Shown here: piece after piece, positions 12,300 through 23,846 of the stretch
How the letters are laid out: the number at the start of each line of letters is the position of its first letter
How positions within the stretch are numbered: position 1 is the first letter of the stretch
NCBI GenBank assembly: GCA_031763025.1
Contig: JASSKH010000021.1
Span: 6,466,611-6,530,610, forward strand
DNA: 64,000 nt
Reading direction: 5' to 3'
Source of the DNA: Macrocystis pyrifera
Lineage: Eukaryota; Sar; Phaeophyceae; Laminariales; Laminariaceae
Notes under the pieces: model-generated
What the model saw: only the letters and a program-made list of their open reading frames with translations
What the model was told of the DNA's origin: nothing
Databases searched by the model: none
Program-made: the position numbers and the translations under genes

Positions 12300-13582
12300 G
12301 GTGAGTCTTTCGAAGCTTGTCAAGTGTTCTGCTCTGAGGGTCCACGTCACGCACTCGTACTGCAGCGTCTCAATCACCTCGGCTTTCAGCATTCGGACTT
12401 TCAGGCTAAGCGGGCCGGTCGTTCTATCATATACCTCCGGGCCGAACTGTTTGAGGTATGCCCGCATGAGACGGATCCGTCTGTCGATTTCGAGGGACGG
12501 GTCAGCATTTTCGTGGATAATGCCGCCTAGGTATAAAAACTGGACCGCCTGCTTTTACCTCTGGCCTGCTGCTCTGATGACGGACGGTGGAGCGAGGTTT
12601 GTCTGGTCTGGTGTCCGTACAAGCATTGTCTCCGTCTTCTTTTCCGATACCGCGAGGCCAGCTGCTTGGAAGACAGTCGCGATGACTGTCATCTTTTTCG
12701 CGAGCCCTTCAGCCGATTTCGAGGAAATTCTTGCGTCATCGGCGTACAACGTTTCCCTTACAGCCCTTCGAACGTACGCCAACGACTCCTGCTCCTCCGT
12801 TCCAACTACTCCAGCATCACTGAGTTGGACCAAATCCCTTAGGATGACTTCGTCCTGGCTGAAGCGTACTAGTACAACGTGTAACGCAGCAGCGAAAAAT
12901 ACGTTGAACAGTAAAGGTGATAGCACACAGCCTTGCCGCAGCCCCTGCGTGTCCATTCCGAGTGCTTGCCGTCATCCGTACGCACGCGAGTCCGCATGCC
13001 GTCGTGGAAAGTGCGGATACTTGTACTAAGCAGCTTGATTGGTACGTCAGAGCATGTGAGCACCTTCCGCAGCAGCTCTCGATCGACAGAGTCGTATGCT
13101 TTCTGCAGATCGATAGAGCACATGTACAGGGGGGTGTCCCTCTGTCGGCCGAGCTCTTCCAACCGACGCACGACACACAACATGTCGATTGTTGATCGTG
13201 CGGGGCGGAGACGGCACTGTTCCTCCGGGAGTGATCCCTCGGTCTCGCAGTAATTGCTAAGGCGGCACGCGACGATTTTCAACAACACGTTGCCTGCGTG
13301 GGCAACAAGCGATTTTCCTCTGTAGTTGTTGCAATCAGTTCGGTCTTTTTCTTTGTGAAGGGCCTTTATGATCGTATATTTCTATTGATGGGCGACTTCT
13401 CCCGATGCCCAAACATTGACAAGGATGCTGTAAAAGAACTGGACGAATGCGGGGTAGTCAATTTGCAGGAGTTCGGCCAAGAGGCTATCTGGCCCGACAC
13501 CTTTCCTATTCGACATGCCCTTGAGTATTTCGTGCACAATGACTGCATATGAAATAGATATGTGGAATCTCGACGTCCACAT
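12300..13582 (-). pseudogene. LINE reverse transcriptase, frameshifted
   Basis: Read 5' to 3' on the minus strand, motifs appear in LINE RT order. They are a leader with GPDSLLAELLQ, then DCNNYRG near 13320, then LPEEQCRLRPARSTIDM, the catalytic-A region [32 protein letters not shown], and LYADDA near 12745 containing the catalytic Asp pair (YADD box). The C-terminal thumb-like region includes VSEKKTETM. The motifs are split between at least three frames, so no full-length RT can be made. Family knowledge: YADD-type RTs with this motif set prime on nicked genomic DNA. The clade is not assigned. Confidence 0.85.
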
Positions 13583-13802
13583 GCTTACCCATACGTGCTA
13601 CATAAACGGGTTGGCGAATCTCGAAGTGCTGCTCATATTCAGAGTTGTTTCCGCCAGTAGCGACGCGTTTCCTATCTGTGACGGACACAGTTAATTCCTT
13701 TTTGAGCCCCTCCCAGCCGACCCAGTTCCTTTCCGCAAGGGGCGCGGCGGTTGCTGCGTAGACATGTTTTACCTGATACTGCAAACACCGAGACGAGTTC
13801 AA

Positions 13803-15080
13803 TGGGCCGATTCATAGATTGTCGATGACGCTGGATATCATACTCATGTCGTATATATATAGAGATTTTAGCCTTAGCGACAGATTCGCCACCTTCTACA
13901 CGTCAGTAACAATCAATGACCAAATGTCTAGCGTGTCGATAGACTCCCGCATTCTTATGCCGCTCCCCGGTACGCCGTTACCTTCCTGTCTTCGTCATCA
14001 TGCCGAAATTGCAACCCCTGTCGACCATTCCGCGAAAGGTGCGTGGATGAACGCTCTCGGAATGGTCGATTTTGGTCGGGTCATGCCACCCTTGCACTCT
14101 CCGAACGAACGCTGCATGCCCAAACAAGGCCGCGCCGAACATTCAGCTTATCGCCTAGAAACAACAAAGCTCGGCCTTCTGTGTACGAGCACATTTCGTT
14201 TGCTCTCCATACCTGAGGTGAAGAAAAGTAGATTACGTTTGTTTACGAGATGAACCAACGCGCGGAAACTCATGAACTCAGGTCCTCGTTGCTCCTGTTC
14301 ACGACGACCATTGTACTGTGTTTGGTTTTGGTGTGTTTTAGTTATTAATTTGTTATATATTTCAGTTTTACCTCCTAGCTCCTCCCGTATGAGTTGATAT
14401 GCTCGGGATACCTTCTGAACGACAGTGTTCAGTCACATGGGCGCTCCCTTTGCCTCCCCGAGGCATGCCTTGGTGTGTCTGTGTATCTGTGTATCACGAA
14501 GAGAGTTCAAATGCCACTGCTATTCGACCAACACCTTTTGTTGCCTGCGCGAAGGCAAGACCTGAAAATGCCGCAATTTGTTCACGGAAGGACGGAACAC
14601 GGCACTTCTACTTTGACGTGGAAACTGTCATATATACACGGCATAGTAGGGATACCACTACGCCCTACCTACCCCTTAGGTCAACCATCAAACGTTGTCG
14701 CATTTGCACTGGCCGAACGAGCTCGAGCCGGAGGATATGTGGATGCTAGGGGGGGAAACTAACCGATTTCATTACAAGTACCGCAGTACACCACCTGCCC
14801 GCCCATATGCGAAAGAATACCCGCACGAAGCGCAAGTCTTAGATTTCCGGAGGAGTATATACGGAATACAAAATGCTACATATAAAGCCCCTCGGGAAGG
14901 GGGTGAACAGGGTGAACAACTATTCTGCAAACGAGCAATTCAAGGGACGAGAGTTCTGAGAGGTGTGGGGATGCCGTTAGCTCCAGAGCGAAACATATCG
15001 GAATCGAAAGATACAGTAGATCTCGCTAAGAATTCACGCTTTCACCCAACAGATAGACCACCGATCATTCCCAAAATATT
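13803..15080. other. Unassigned stretch, no supported gene
   Basis: Overlapping open frames of up to about 160 codons occur on the plus strand, but none carries a recognisable motif or credible splice sites. Nothing else is supported here. Confidence 0.5.
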
Positions 15081-15107
15081 ATCTTATTTACTATGGTCCC
15101 CCGTGAA
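15081..15107. mobile_element. MITE-2 terminal fragment
   Basis: TTATTTACTATGGTCCCCCG matches the right end of the MITE-2 family (compare 3234-3255). The partner inverted repeat is not visible within 300 bp to the left, so this is a solo end or a deleted copy. Confidence 0.5.
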
Positions 15108-15244
15108 TAGTTCTTTGGTTGGATTTGTGCTACTGTACGCAGCTCCTGTGCACCAGCTCATAGCGGCAGGTTAGGATCTACAGCAAGTGATATACAGCAG
15201 ATATTTACCTGCCATCAACAAGCTTCTTCACGAATCATGACCCC

Positions 15245-15420
15245 ATCCCGCGGGTCTGGTCCGGAACGCTGCGAAATATCACGGGTCGGTTGGGGTAGGG
15301 TCGTGTCGCGCCAGATCGGGTCAAGAGGATTATCAAGCTCTCACGGATCGGGTCGGATGGAGTCACCCGTGCCCGACCTGGCCCGACCAAACCTCCTCCC
15401 CCGCGAGGTTTGACCTCACC
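15245..15420. repeat. GGGTCGGG-type degenerate short repeats
   Basis: Repeated variants of CGGGTCGG and GGCCCGACC occur on both strands. A comparable block at 35341-35530 uses GGCTGGGCCAGG and GGCCCAGCCCGG. Both look like low-complexity expansions of a GGGCC/GGGTC motif with some dyad symmetry. No coding evidence. Confidence 0.4.
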
Positions 15421-15429
15421 CGTCAACAG

Positions 15430-17900
15430 CCCTGGCCATCAACTGTTTCCGCCTGTGCCTATTACGTGTGTGTCATGTCTGAGGGTGTTTTAATCGTGAC
15501 GTGCGTTGCCTTTTTCCGGCTGACAGGAATCTTCAGCGATGGTGGGATCGCCAAGTTGCAACGAGCGCGCTGGGGAGGTGATGGATGGACTTGGTGTTCC
15601 CGTTTGTCCTTGGCATTGGTATCACCGCCGGCCATTAATGGGGCATTCCGCCCGGAGATGGACGGTGAGTGATGAATGTTTTTTCTTTTCTTTTTTTCAC
15701 CCACTATATGTACACCAATCGACGACGCATGCTGTAGTAGAGGTGCACAAATTTGTTTTCTGAAAACTCCTCGCTTTTTACGGGCTCTGCAGAGGCGTGC
15801 TACGCACCTTCAAGGCGGCATAATTTTCTGACTGACCCGGCTCCTTCACCCTATGTCGTTGAAAAACCTTGAGTGTTTCTACAATATTATTCGTGGCGCA
15901 AGTAAACCAAAATATATACCACTGTGTACCGAAATATAGACACCTTATACATGATAATAGTAATTCCAATTTTTTCTTGTATTTCGAGACAGAGTGGTAT
16001 ATATACAGGCTCTGGGATTGTTTGCTAGGTTGTTCTTTTAGATTTTCTCTAAACCAGTTTTCGGGTGAAGTATAGAGCTCCCTTAGGGCCAAGAGAGGAC
16101 CCTCAGAAGGTTCAGGCGCTAACCCCACCGCGTAGTAAGCATCTGTAGACGCACACTGCATGCGGGGGTTCAACCCCAGACTTTATCAGACTCCTCGCTT
16201 GAACTTAAGGGAGCTCTCTAGATCACACAAGAACTCACGAAACAACGACCAAGGTTAGCAATCCCCCATCTCTGGATGTGCAAAGAGCATTATTGTAATA
16301 CATGGGATGAGCTTCCCGCGGCAGTTTGGGTACTACTGTAGTTCCCCAGTTCTAGGCTTTCTAAATTCCCGCCGGTCACACAAGTTTTGCCCGAAAAGTG
16401 CTGCCTGTATCGTAGCACGCGTCTGTACCTTACCCAAAAAAAGCCTTGCTTTCAGAAAACCTCAATTGCAGGTCGATGATAAACCCCATGACCTAGGTAT
16501 ACAACGAAACTTGTTCCAACCCACAAGTGGCATTTCCAACGACATTGGGTAGAATATCAGCTGAGGAGCATTCTCCGTCGCGGATAGTTTGGGCGTAAAG
16601 TGTTACCCTCTTGTGAGTTTAACGGGCAATCGCACGTGACGTCCTTGCCTGAGTTGCATGGTATCCTGAATGGTTTGGAGGTATTGGATATGTCAGTTCT
16701 TCATTTCAATGTTTGATGGTACACGTTGGGCTGAAATAAACCAAACTGGCGCGGGATCACATGTGCTTTGTGTGGTGTCTTGCATATGACCTTGGAATAC
16801 CAAATTTATTGCTGGTGCGAGGTGGTGTGCAGACCTATACCTCTGTCGAACCTCAGCCGGGTTCCAAATTTTGCCCAACCTGTACACGCCTTGACCTCGC
16901 CGAGTAAAAAAACTGCTATTTATAGTTAGACCGCATGCGCGCGCTTACAGTCCACGATTGGTTTGCTTTTTAAGCGAGTGCCCTGCTTCCACGGCGGTTT
17001 TACTGCTCGTTCAGCATCCACCCAGGTCAGGTTTATCTGCCAACGTCAACTAGTCTCCGCCCTCCTTCCACCTCCACCCCCATGGGAACCCCTCGTGGAC
17101 TCTTGACTGCTTGAAATGGGCAAGCCTATGCCCTCACCCCCCACACCCGCCTTTTCCTTCTGCTCCCGGCATCTCGACAGTAGAACCTATCCCGCTCTAT
17201 TCGCATTGGGGCTGAACACGCTGTTGTCCAAGATCATCACAGCGATCCGTCGAGAGCGTCGAGATCGACCGGCGGCTGCCTTGTAGTCCTGCCGTTACGG
17301 CAAGCATCAACTCTGTCTATGGTACATTGGAGCATATGACAGCCGTGCTACCGGGGGAAGAAACACAGGGGGCATACGGTTTGGCCTATACCCGTATTTG
17401 TTCAATGGGGCTCCTTGACAGGGGAACGCTGCTCACATATTGCTGTCCAACCCCGATTGTATTATGAAACCGCCAATATTTAATTTGTTGTCCTCACGTA
17501 CGCACATAGCCATTGGAATTGTTCACACGTCGGATGACACATCTTTTCTACTTCGACCTCATGATCTACCGTAGATAATTCAGGGCTGTTTGTGATTCTG
17601 CTTCTGGTTGACCCGGGTGTACTGAGAACAGTAGGGAGCGTGGTGAGACGGGGCAGCGGGGGTGCCTGGGGTTGGGGTCGGCGGTGTGCACGGACATGTA
17701 CGCGTGCCTTTGAGATTTTTTCTTCATACGTTGAGTGTAGCACTTGGAGAGATTATTTTTTATGTGATTTCAAATGCACTGGTTGGCGGAGGATGTAAGG
17801 TTTGCGGGCTTGTTACTCGTGCGAAATACATGATACCGCAAAGAGCGTGCGACCACCGACTCACTTTAGCAAAGAAGGCACGATCTAGAGACGACCGAAA
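15430..17900. other. Gene-free stretch
   Basis: No motif-bearing frame. The word CGTAGCACGCGTC appears near 16411, and short segments resembling the TTCCTCAG...AGGAG dispersed repeat occur near 16300-16600. Confidence 0.5.
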
Positions 17901-17913
17901 GCGTCTGGTACGT

Positions 17914-18739
17914 TTATCTACCGAATAATATGTAGATTGAGCGGGAATGCCGACTGAAAAACAGCTTAATCTGGGGTCTGCGGCCGGTCGTCATATGAAA
18001 TAATGTTGAAGGGAGTTGTGTGGTTCCAGCATCTAGTTGTTGAGCACAATGTACTACCATGGCCCTCTGTATCAGATCATTTTCCACCTTGTCATACGTG
18101 TAGGCACCTCGAATGATCTCATTGATCTCAGAACGAGGGATACCGAGGCGGGTAATAATAGACTTTCTTTTGAATAGCAAATAGCGAAGAGAGGTTTGGC
18201 ACAATATGGTGGTTCACCTCTTCCTCACTCTTGCCATCACCTAGCATGGCCAGTTTGTCAGCCGCCCTGTCATCCCTAATCAGGAATTCAAGGGGGTCCT
18301 CCCCTTCCACCATGCGGATCGTCTCCAACTCTAGCTTCAACCTACGTTTTTCTTCACGAGTTTTCGGCATGTAGAAATCCTCCAACGCTTGTCACCCGCC
18401 GCTGAGGGGCTTTACTTTCTGCATGTCCAACTCTCCCGCGGGGTATCTGACCGTCGACTCCATCAACAAGCCGTACACCAATCTAGCATCCTTAATCTCC
18501 TGCTTTGAGTGCCTAACCTTCAGCTCTTCTTCGGACACTCCAATGTCCCCAACCATCACAGGGAAATCAGTGGGCTTGATAACATAAAGGCAACCACACG
18601 CCTTGATGTAGGTTGTCATCTTACTCCTCCACATCAAGAAAACCACCTCATGTCCACCAAATTTAGGCGGGCGGGACGAGGAAATTCCGTGGGACGTGCC
18701 TGTTGTGACACCCTGCCCTGATATCGTAGCTGCTGCCAC
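17914..18739 (-). pseudogene. Ty1/copia-like gag fragment, frameshifted
   Basis: From the minus-strand start at 18739 the frame includes SSRPPKFGGHEVVFLMWRSK and ACGCLYVIKPTDFPVM, typical of the N-terminal part of copia Gag. A frame change near 18390 leads into FYMPKTREEKRRLKLELE, then MVEGEDPLEFLIRDDRAADK and KSEEEVNHHIVPNLSSLFA, as in the copia gag (UBN2-like) domain: length, Met-Pro-K-T-x-x-E-K region, and (E/D)-D-P-x-x-F/L. Remnants continue to about 17914 (EINEIIRGAYTYDKVENDL). No zinc knuckle, protease, integrase or RT follows, and no LTRs were found, so only the 5' portion of an element survives. Confidence 0.65.
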
Positions 18740-18759
18740 GTTCAGCGCCCCCTCGCGGA

Positions 18760-20950
18760 CCGAAGACGTGAAGAGGCCAGTAGCGCGTCCCTCTTGTCGT
18801 TGATCTCCCGCTCCCTCGCGGCCTTCTAGAGTAGGCGGATTTCTTCAATCGTGGCGATATGCTCGTCACTCACTTGTATATCTTCACCAACACCATTACC
18901 ACAACCACCACCACCATCATCACACATTTATCTCGAGAACGTCCACCCCCTCACTGGGCTGACTGGCAACTGCTCAAGCCAGAGGCTTCCACTTCGCTAG
19001 CGTATTGGAAGGGCCTCAAGCTCGGACGGGTATCAGGCGAGTACGATCGAGAGGAGCTCACGTAGCTCACAGGAAAACACACAGATGTATATTATTTGGT
19101 ACAATGATAGATGCTTCCACGACACCGTACCAGCACACAAAGCGGGAAACTATAATTCCCACCAGCCATCCCAACGCACACTCTTCGCCACATCATAAAA
19201 GCCGTCATCCATGTATAACTCCTCAACAGTTTAGGATAGATCCATGTCGATCTCCGATCACAACCAACAGATTCAGATCGTGAGCAAGCGAGGCAACGCG
19301 AACACAGACACAGCAGCAGCACCCAGCACGCCATCATTGCAACGCAGCCCAGCTACAGCTAGCCGCTTGGTGTAGCACGAACCCAAAGCAATTAACATAT
19401 TACATGTACAACAACACCAGCGAAGTTGGCGGTGGTGAGAGGTATCCCGCTCACTTGGGTGAGCGGCTTGCCTCTACGAACAACAAAAGTGGTCGCCTCT
19501 CAATTTATTCCTAGGACCGAGTACACAGTGAACCTGCAACGAGCAAGAACACATACACTACAGCAAACCAATATCACACAGCACACCACACAGACCAGCA
19601 GCATCCGAACGACCCACCAAACTCAAGTCCAAATAGGAAGTGGAGAGCACTCGATAGATTTCTCTTACCCCGGCGCGCTCTGCGGTCAGAGAGCTGAGAC
19701 TGTCATCGCTCGTCGCGTGCTCGCTGCTGCTCTGTCGCCCTGAAGGCTCTGATTTTTCGATGTTTGTTTTGATTTTTCCCCCAACGTCGCGCATGGCTCG
19801 AGCTGCTGCATACCACCCCATGTCGCTCGCGCGAATACCTACATTGCGAAGATGTGGAAATTAAACAGGGTCAAGGGCCAGCCCTGCTGTGCTACTGCTC
19901 TGACTGCCAGGCTAGGGAACATTGAAGGCGGTAAACTTCCATCCTTGCAAGTCTGTCCGATCGAGCAACAATTACTCTGGGACCTTGCACGACCTTAAGA
20001 ACTTCCGAAGTGCCGTGACGGTGCTGCTGCTGCTTTGCTGCTGCTATTGTTGCCTGTTTGAGAATTACTCCGGTTTCCTGTAGATCAGTAAGCGACCTTG
20101 CCAAACACCCCAACCGATAATATCGCAAACCCCATGGGATCAAGACCTTGCAGCTGGAAGTGACCTTGCACGGCCGATTGCGAGCGGCGGGCAACGACCT
20201 TATTGCCGCTAGCCAATCCCGCCGAGCGAGCCATGCTTTTATAAGGCGATCCCACTTGTCTTACGATCGATGTGCTGTAGTCAATTTGCGGCATATTTCG
20301 TTGCTCGTACAGACTCTGGCACAAGTGATTGTTTACAAGCGATTGTCTCGGGTGAGGCTGGGTCGCGTAGCTCAAGGCGCAGGGCTCAGTTTAATCCGAA
20401 ATTTGGCCCTGACTTCTGATGTGCGACGGCCAACGATTCGCGCGGTATACACGTCAACGTCGGGAGCGGTTGGGATCAGATATTGCGAAGATTTGAGTTT
20501 CCTTGTGACGGGGGACAGACAGACAGACAGACAGACAGATCTGCAATCGCTAAAGTAGGGCCTCAGTTTTACAAACTGAGAAATCAAGAATCGTCTGAGT
20601 GAAACTATTGACTCCACAGATAAAAAGGTATGTGGGGACGCTTTGCCTCTTTTGTGATAACCCGGTCACGGTATCCAAACGTTTCCGCGAGTGTCCCAGG
20701 GAAGAATAGCAGGACAATGCACGAAGAAGGACAAGCATTTTGTGTGTGCTGTTATCAAACAGCCAACATTGTAGTGGACGCGCCCTGACTCCGGCAGCAT
20801 GCCAGCTAAAATCAGTCACGCGTGTCCACGTGCAATAGCTGGAAAGCCAGAGAGAAAGCCGAGAGCTGGGTAGTCACCCGTAGGATCAAGCCTGGGTTCC
20901 GAGAGCACCGGCAGCTAAACGTTCCGGAGTCGCCAACCATAGTTTAAGGT
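18760..20950. other. Unassigned stretch with microsatellites
   Basis: No supported gene. Contains a CAGA/GACA microsatellite at about 20514-20540, a short CTG/GCT run near 20022-20045, and a CCA-CAA simple stretch near 18890-18925. Confidence 0.5.
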
Positions 20951-21287
20951 CTGCCGTTTTATAATGCGCCGAGTTGAGTGCACACCTTCCCGCTCACCGA
21001 GCAACGTAACCGACTCGATATACACGGGCACGAAACACGCGTAGAAAGATAGCGAAATGTGCAATCAAGAAGACATGGAACACAAACTAGGGAATAGCCA
21101 CGACCGTGCAAACCGGCGCGCGAGCTACAGACTAATACAAAAGACAAGCAAAGGTTGAGAGAGGAAAACGCGCTCCTTTCACAACTTCGCTCGAGGGTGG
21201 GGCTCCTTCTCTCCCCGAACACCTGCTGATCCACCATTGCTCCCTCCACGCGCAACACGTGCACCTGACCCACGGAACAAGTCCTCG

Positions 21288-21512
21288 AGGGCGTGGGGGG
21301 TCGTTCTCGGCGATGTGTTCTCCAGGACGTCCCAAACGCCTTCCAGTGGACGTCCCGTCCACCCGTCGTCATCCTGTCGTTCGCGGTGCCCCACGCCCCC
21401 CCCTGACAGTCCAGCCCTGCGGCAGTCCTTACCAGCGCCGATAACGGTACCCGTCGCGGCCAAGGCAATCCCTTCGTCTCCTTTTTTTGCCGTGGCAGAC
21501 GCCACTTTCCCT
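21288..21512 (-). CDS. Possible exon of an unrecognised gene (low confidence)
   Basis: The minus strand shows a plausible acceptor (GTTGGAGCAG at 21513-21522) followed by an open frame reading GKVASATAKKGDEGIALAAT, a glycine-rich bridge, then DDDGWTGRPLEGVWDVLENT and PHALEDLFRGS. It ends at a possible donor TCAG|GTGCACG. The composition is protein-like and less random than its surroundings. I recognise no domain and found no partner exon with matching phase, so this could be chance. The opposite-strand frames over the same DNA look like shadows. Confidence 0.25.
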
Positions 21513-21817
21513 CTGCTCCAACAGGCGGAACGGTTGTCTGGTGCTATGGTAATGAGCATACCTTGCAACGGCCTTCTTTTCTGTAGCCATGAGTGGAGAG
21601 AGCAGTCCACCGTCCACGGCAACATCCCTGCCGGAGGACCAGAAAAGCCGACAACGAAACCGCAAGCAGCGGGTGGCGACAGGCTTACAAAAACGAAACT
21701 GGCAATGCCCCAACTTCAGGGGGTGGGGAACGCAGTGTGTCGACACATCACTAAATAATGGTCACAACCGACTGGGCAAAAAAGAGGGCGGTGGAGGGGG
21801 GATGGCGATGTCAAAAT

Positions 21818-21874
<57 letters not shown>
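21818..21874. repeat. Poly-G tract of 57 bases
   Basis: An uninterrupted run of 57 G follows TCAAAAT and ends before TAGCGC. Such a run would form stacked G-quadruplexes on the plus strand. It is also a classic site for assembly or polymerase-slippage error, so the exact length should not be trusted. Open frames through it (poly-Gly or poly-Pro) are artefacts. Confidence 0.85.
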
Positions 21875-21875
<1 letters not shown>

Positions 21876-23087
21876 AGCGCGCTGGCAAGCCGCAAGGAAC
21901 ACTCTACACCGTTTGAATGAGAATGGATCGACGAATGGTTGGGGGCGTGTAGTCTACGGTAAAGAAAAGAGTAGGAAAGATAGGTGTTTTTTTTACCAGG
22001 GCGAGAGTTTTTTTTCGCCTGGATGGGCGGCGGGAAGGGTCGCGCCTGCGGGTTTAAAAGGCTTCCGCCAAGGCGCCCGACATCTAGTCGAAACCCATGG
22101 TGCGCGGCACAACACACAGGAAAACACATCTGTATATACCCTGCTTTCCTTAGTAAAAGATAGCACAATAAAACTTGAGCTGTCGGTCGCAGCCGACTCT
22201 CGCTCGAGTTAAACCCACATCGAAAATGAAAAACCGGGCCAATTATTTGGTGTTTTTCACTACGTCTTTTACCAGTTATACTGGCCTCCTTACTAGCTGA
22301 GGGTGGGGGGCAATTGGGGCTCGGAATTGATGGAAGCCTATGTCACGAAAAAAATAACCGGCTTCGCCGAAAACCGATTCGTGCTCAAAAACAGTTGTGT
22401 CCGATTCGCAGCCTAATTTGAAACCTCAAGAAAATAAAGTACCACTCTAGCTGCGGCGTTTCTACCTGCACCATAGCTTATTCGAAATGCGCTACTCCCT
22501 ATCTTCGCAAACTACGTGTCCCCCTGAACGTGCCCCGAACCGCCAGCACAGCCACCCGGGGGCTCTCTACCGCCGGCGACACAGGCACCATAGACGGCTC
22601 GGGATGAACACTGGCGCTAACACTCCCCGGAAGCTACGGCAGAGAGACAGAGGCAACATAAGTAGCCAGCAGCAGTAGCAGCAGCTGTGCCGGGAAAAGC
22701 TGGGGATGGATAAGTCGCGGCCGCTAAAAAACAACATAAAACGAAGCTCACCCCGACCGCAACGACGCCAAAGAGAGCCCCCATTCTCTGCACTGATCGA
22801 GTACACGATGCCGGTCACCAGTGTATTCCGAGCGACCTCTATCCACCTCGAGGCCCGGCACAACCATGCAACTAGACCCAGGGCACCCTCTTACGAAACT
22901 GAATAAACACACACCTGTAGCCTCGCTCAGCCACAACGTGACAACCGCCTGTGTTGGTTAGAAGGCGAGCCGATACCGAATCGAACTCACACAAGTGCAC
23001 CTTTATTGTTGGTTAGAAATGGATCAGCTAGCCTACTCAATCCGCGGTGACTGGCTGGGCTATTTGGTTATCCCTCTACCCTTTTAG

Positions 23088-23168
23088 GACTGCACTCCCG
23101 TTGTTTAAAAGAAAAATGAAGATTTGTAGTGGTTCGTCCGCAAAACGGGACTGCAGGTCTAAAAGGGT
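23088..23168. mobile_element. MITE-1 copy c
   Basis: An 81-bp imperfect palindrome. The left arm is ACCCTTTTAGGACTGCACTC, and the right arm ends with the complement, GACTGCAGGTCTAAAAGGGT. The centre has diverged from the consensus seen in copy d. No TTAA flank is visible at this copy. Confidence 0.6.
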
Positions 23169-23754
23169 CAAGGCCCGTGTTTCGATAAGGGTAGCGATGT
23201 TTGGCGAAAACAGGTTTGATTGGCGTGGGGGTTCCTCAGCTCAGAACCTAACCGAGACGATTGGAATCCCACCAGTAATGTACATCATCACGACTTTTAT
23301 ACGTAGGCCATAAAATTTCCGTGGGGCTAGGCTTGTTTTCGTTTATCAAAGCCGGGTAAAGAGCTCCGTAATCAAGGAGCCTGAGAAAATTTGGGTACTA
23401 CCCCTACCATTAACATAAGACGCTACCCCTTCAAGGCATGCACGCGTGAGAACATATCGGCCAAACACTATCTCTCTAACGGGGCTGTTCGGCAATAGGA
23501 ACAACCCTGTCTCCCATTAGCGCTGCACAACAATGTATTGTGCACACTTAGGCCATGGGACTGCTCGCCGGGGTGATAAGCGTAAATCGTTTCTTAAAAT
23601 CAGTTTCGGGTGAATATGGAGTTCGTACGATGAGGATGCTCAGAACAAAAAAACGATGCTACCCCTGTCGTAGCACGCGTCCCAGCTAAAGAGCTCCTCA
23701 ATCAAGGAGCCTCACAAAATTAGGGCGCTAACTCTACGGTAGCAGTCTTCTTAA

Positions 23755-23846
23755 CCATTTTAGGACTGCAGTCCCGTTTTGGGGACAAACCACTCAAATT
23801 CCAAGTATTGTGTCCCCAAAACGGGACTGCAGTCCTAAAAAAGGGT
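23755..23846. mobile_element. MITE-1 copy d, TTAA-flanked palindrome
   Basis: The best copy of the family. Arms 23758-23787 and 23811-23840 are a perfect 30-bp inverted repeat containing GGACTGCAGTCCCGTTTTGG, separated by 23 bp. The unit is flanked by TTAA at 23751-23754 and again at 23847-23850. A TTAA target duplication is the hallmark of piggyBac-type transposition (family knowledge), so mobilisation by such an enzyme is a reasonable inference. No transposase is encoded here. Confidence 0.65.

Larger units (their letters stand above)
11097..13802 (-). mobile_element. LINE (non-LTR retrotransposon) copy 1
   Basis: A minus-strand element whose reverse transcriptase and C-terminal region are spread over several frames. 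Its left (3') end is A-rich on the plus strand and abuts chromovirus sequence at 11096. A second copy with the same order occurs at 40343-41163 plus 46931-48415. Copy 1 extends further 5' than copy 2, to about 13.8 kb. Frameshifts and stops throughout suggest it is dead. It is useful as the uninterrupted reference for the Ty3 insertion in copy 2: the site corresponding to the insertion lies near 11888-11895. Confidence 0.8.

Noticed and set aside
20360..20420. Possible tRNA (GTAGCTCAAGGCGCAG near 20367)
   Set aside because: D-arm-like word only. No B box or foldable acceptor stem follows.
21589..22212. 207-codon frame with a poly-Gly run
   Set aside because: Driven by the 57-base G tract, with no motif on either side.
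22567..22863. Minus-strand frame with WIEVARNTLVTG as the missing last exon of the spliced gene
   Set aside because: No convincing acceptor with matching phase, and the resemblance to an expected C terminus is too slight.
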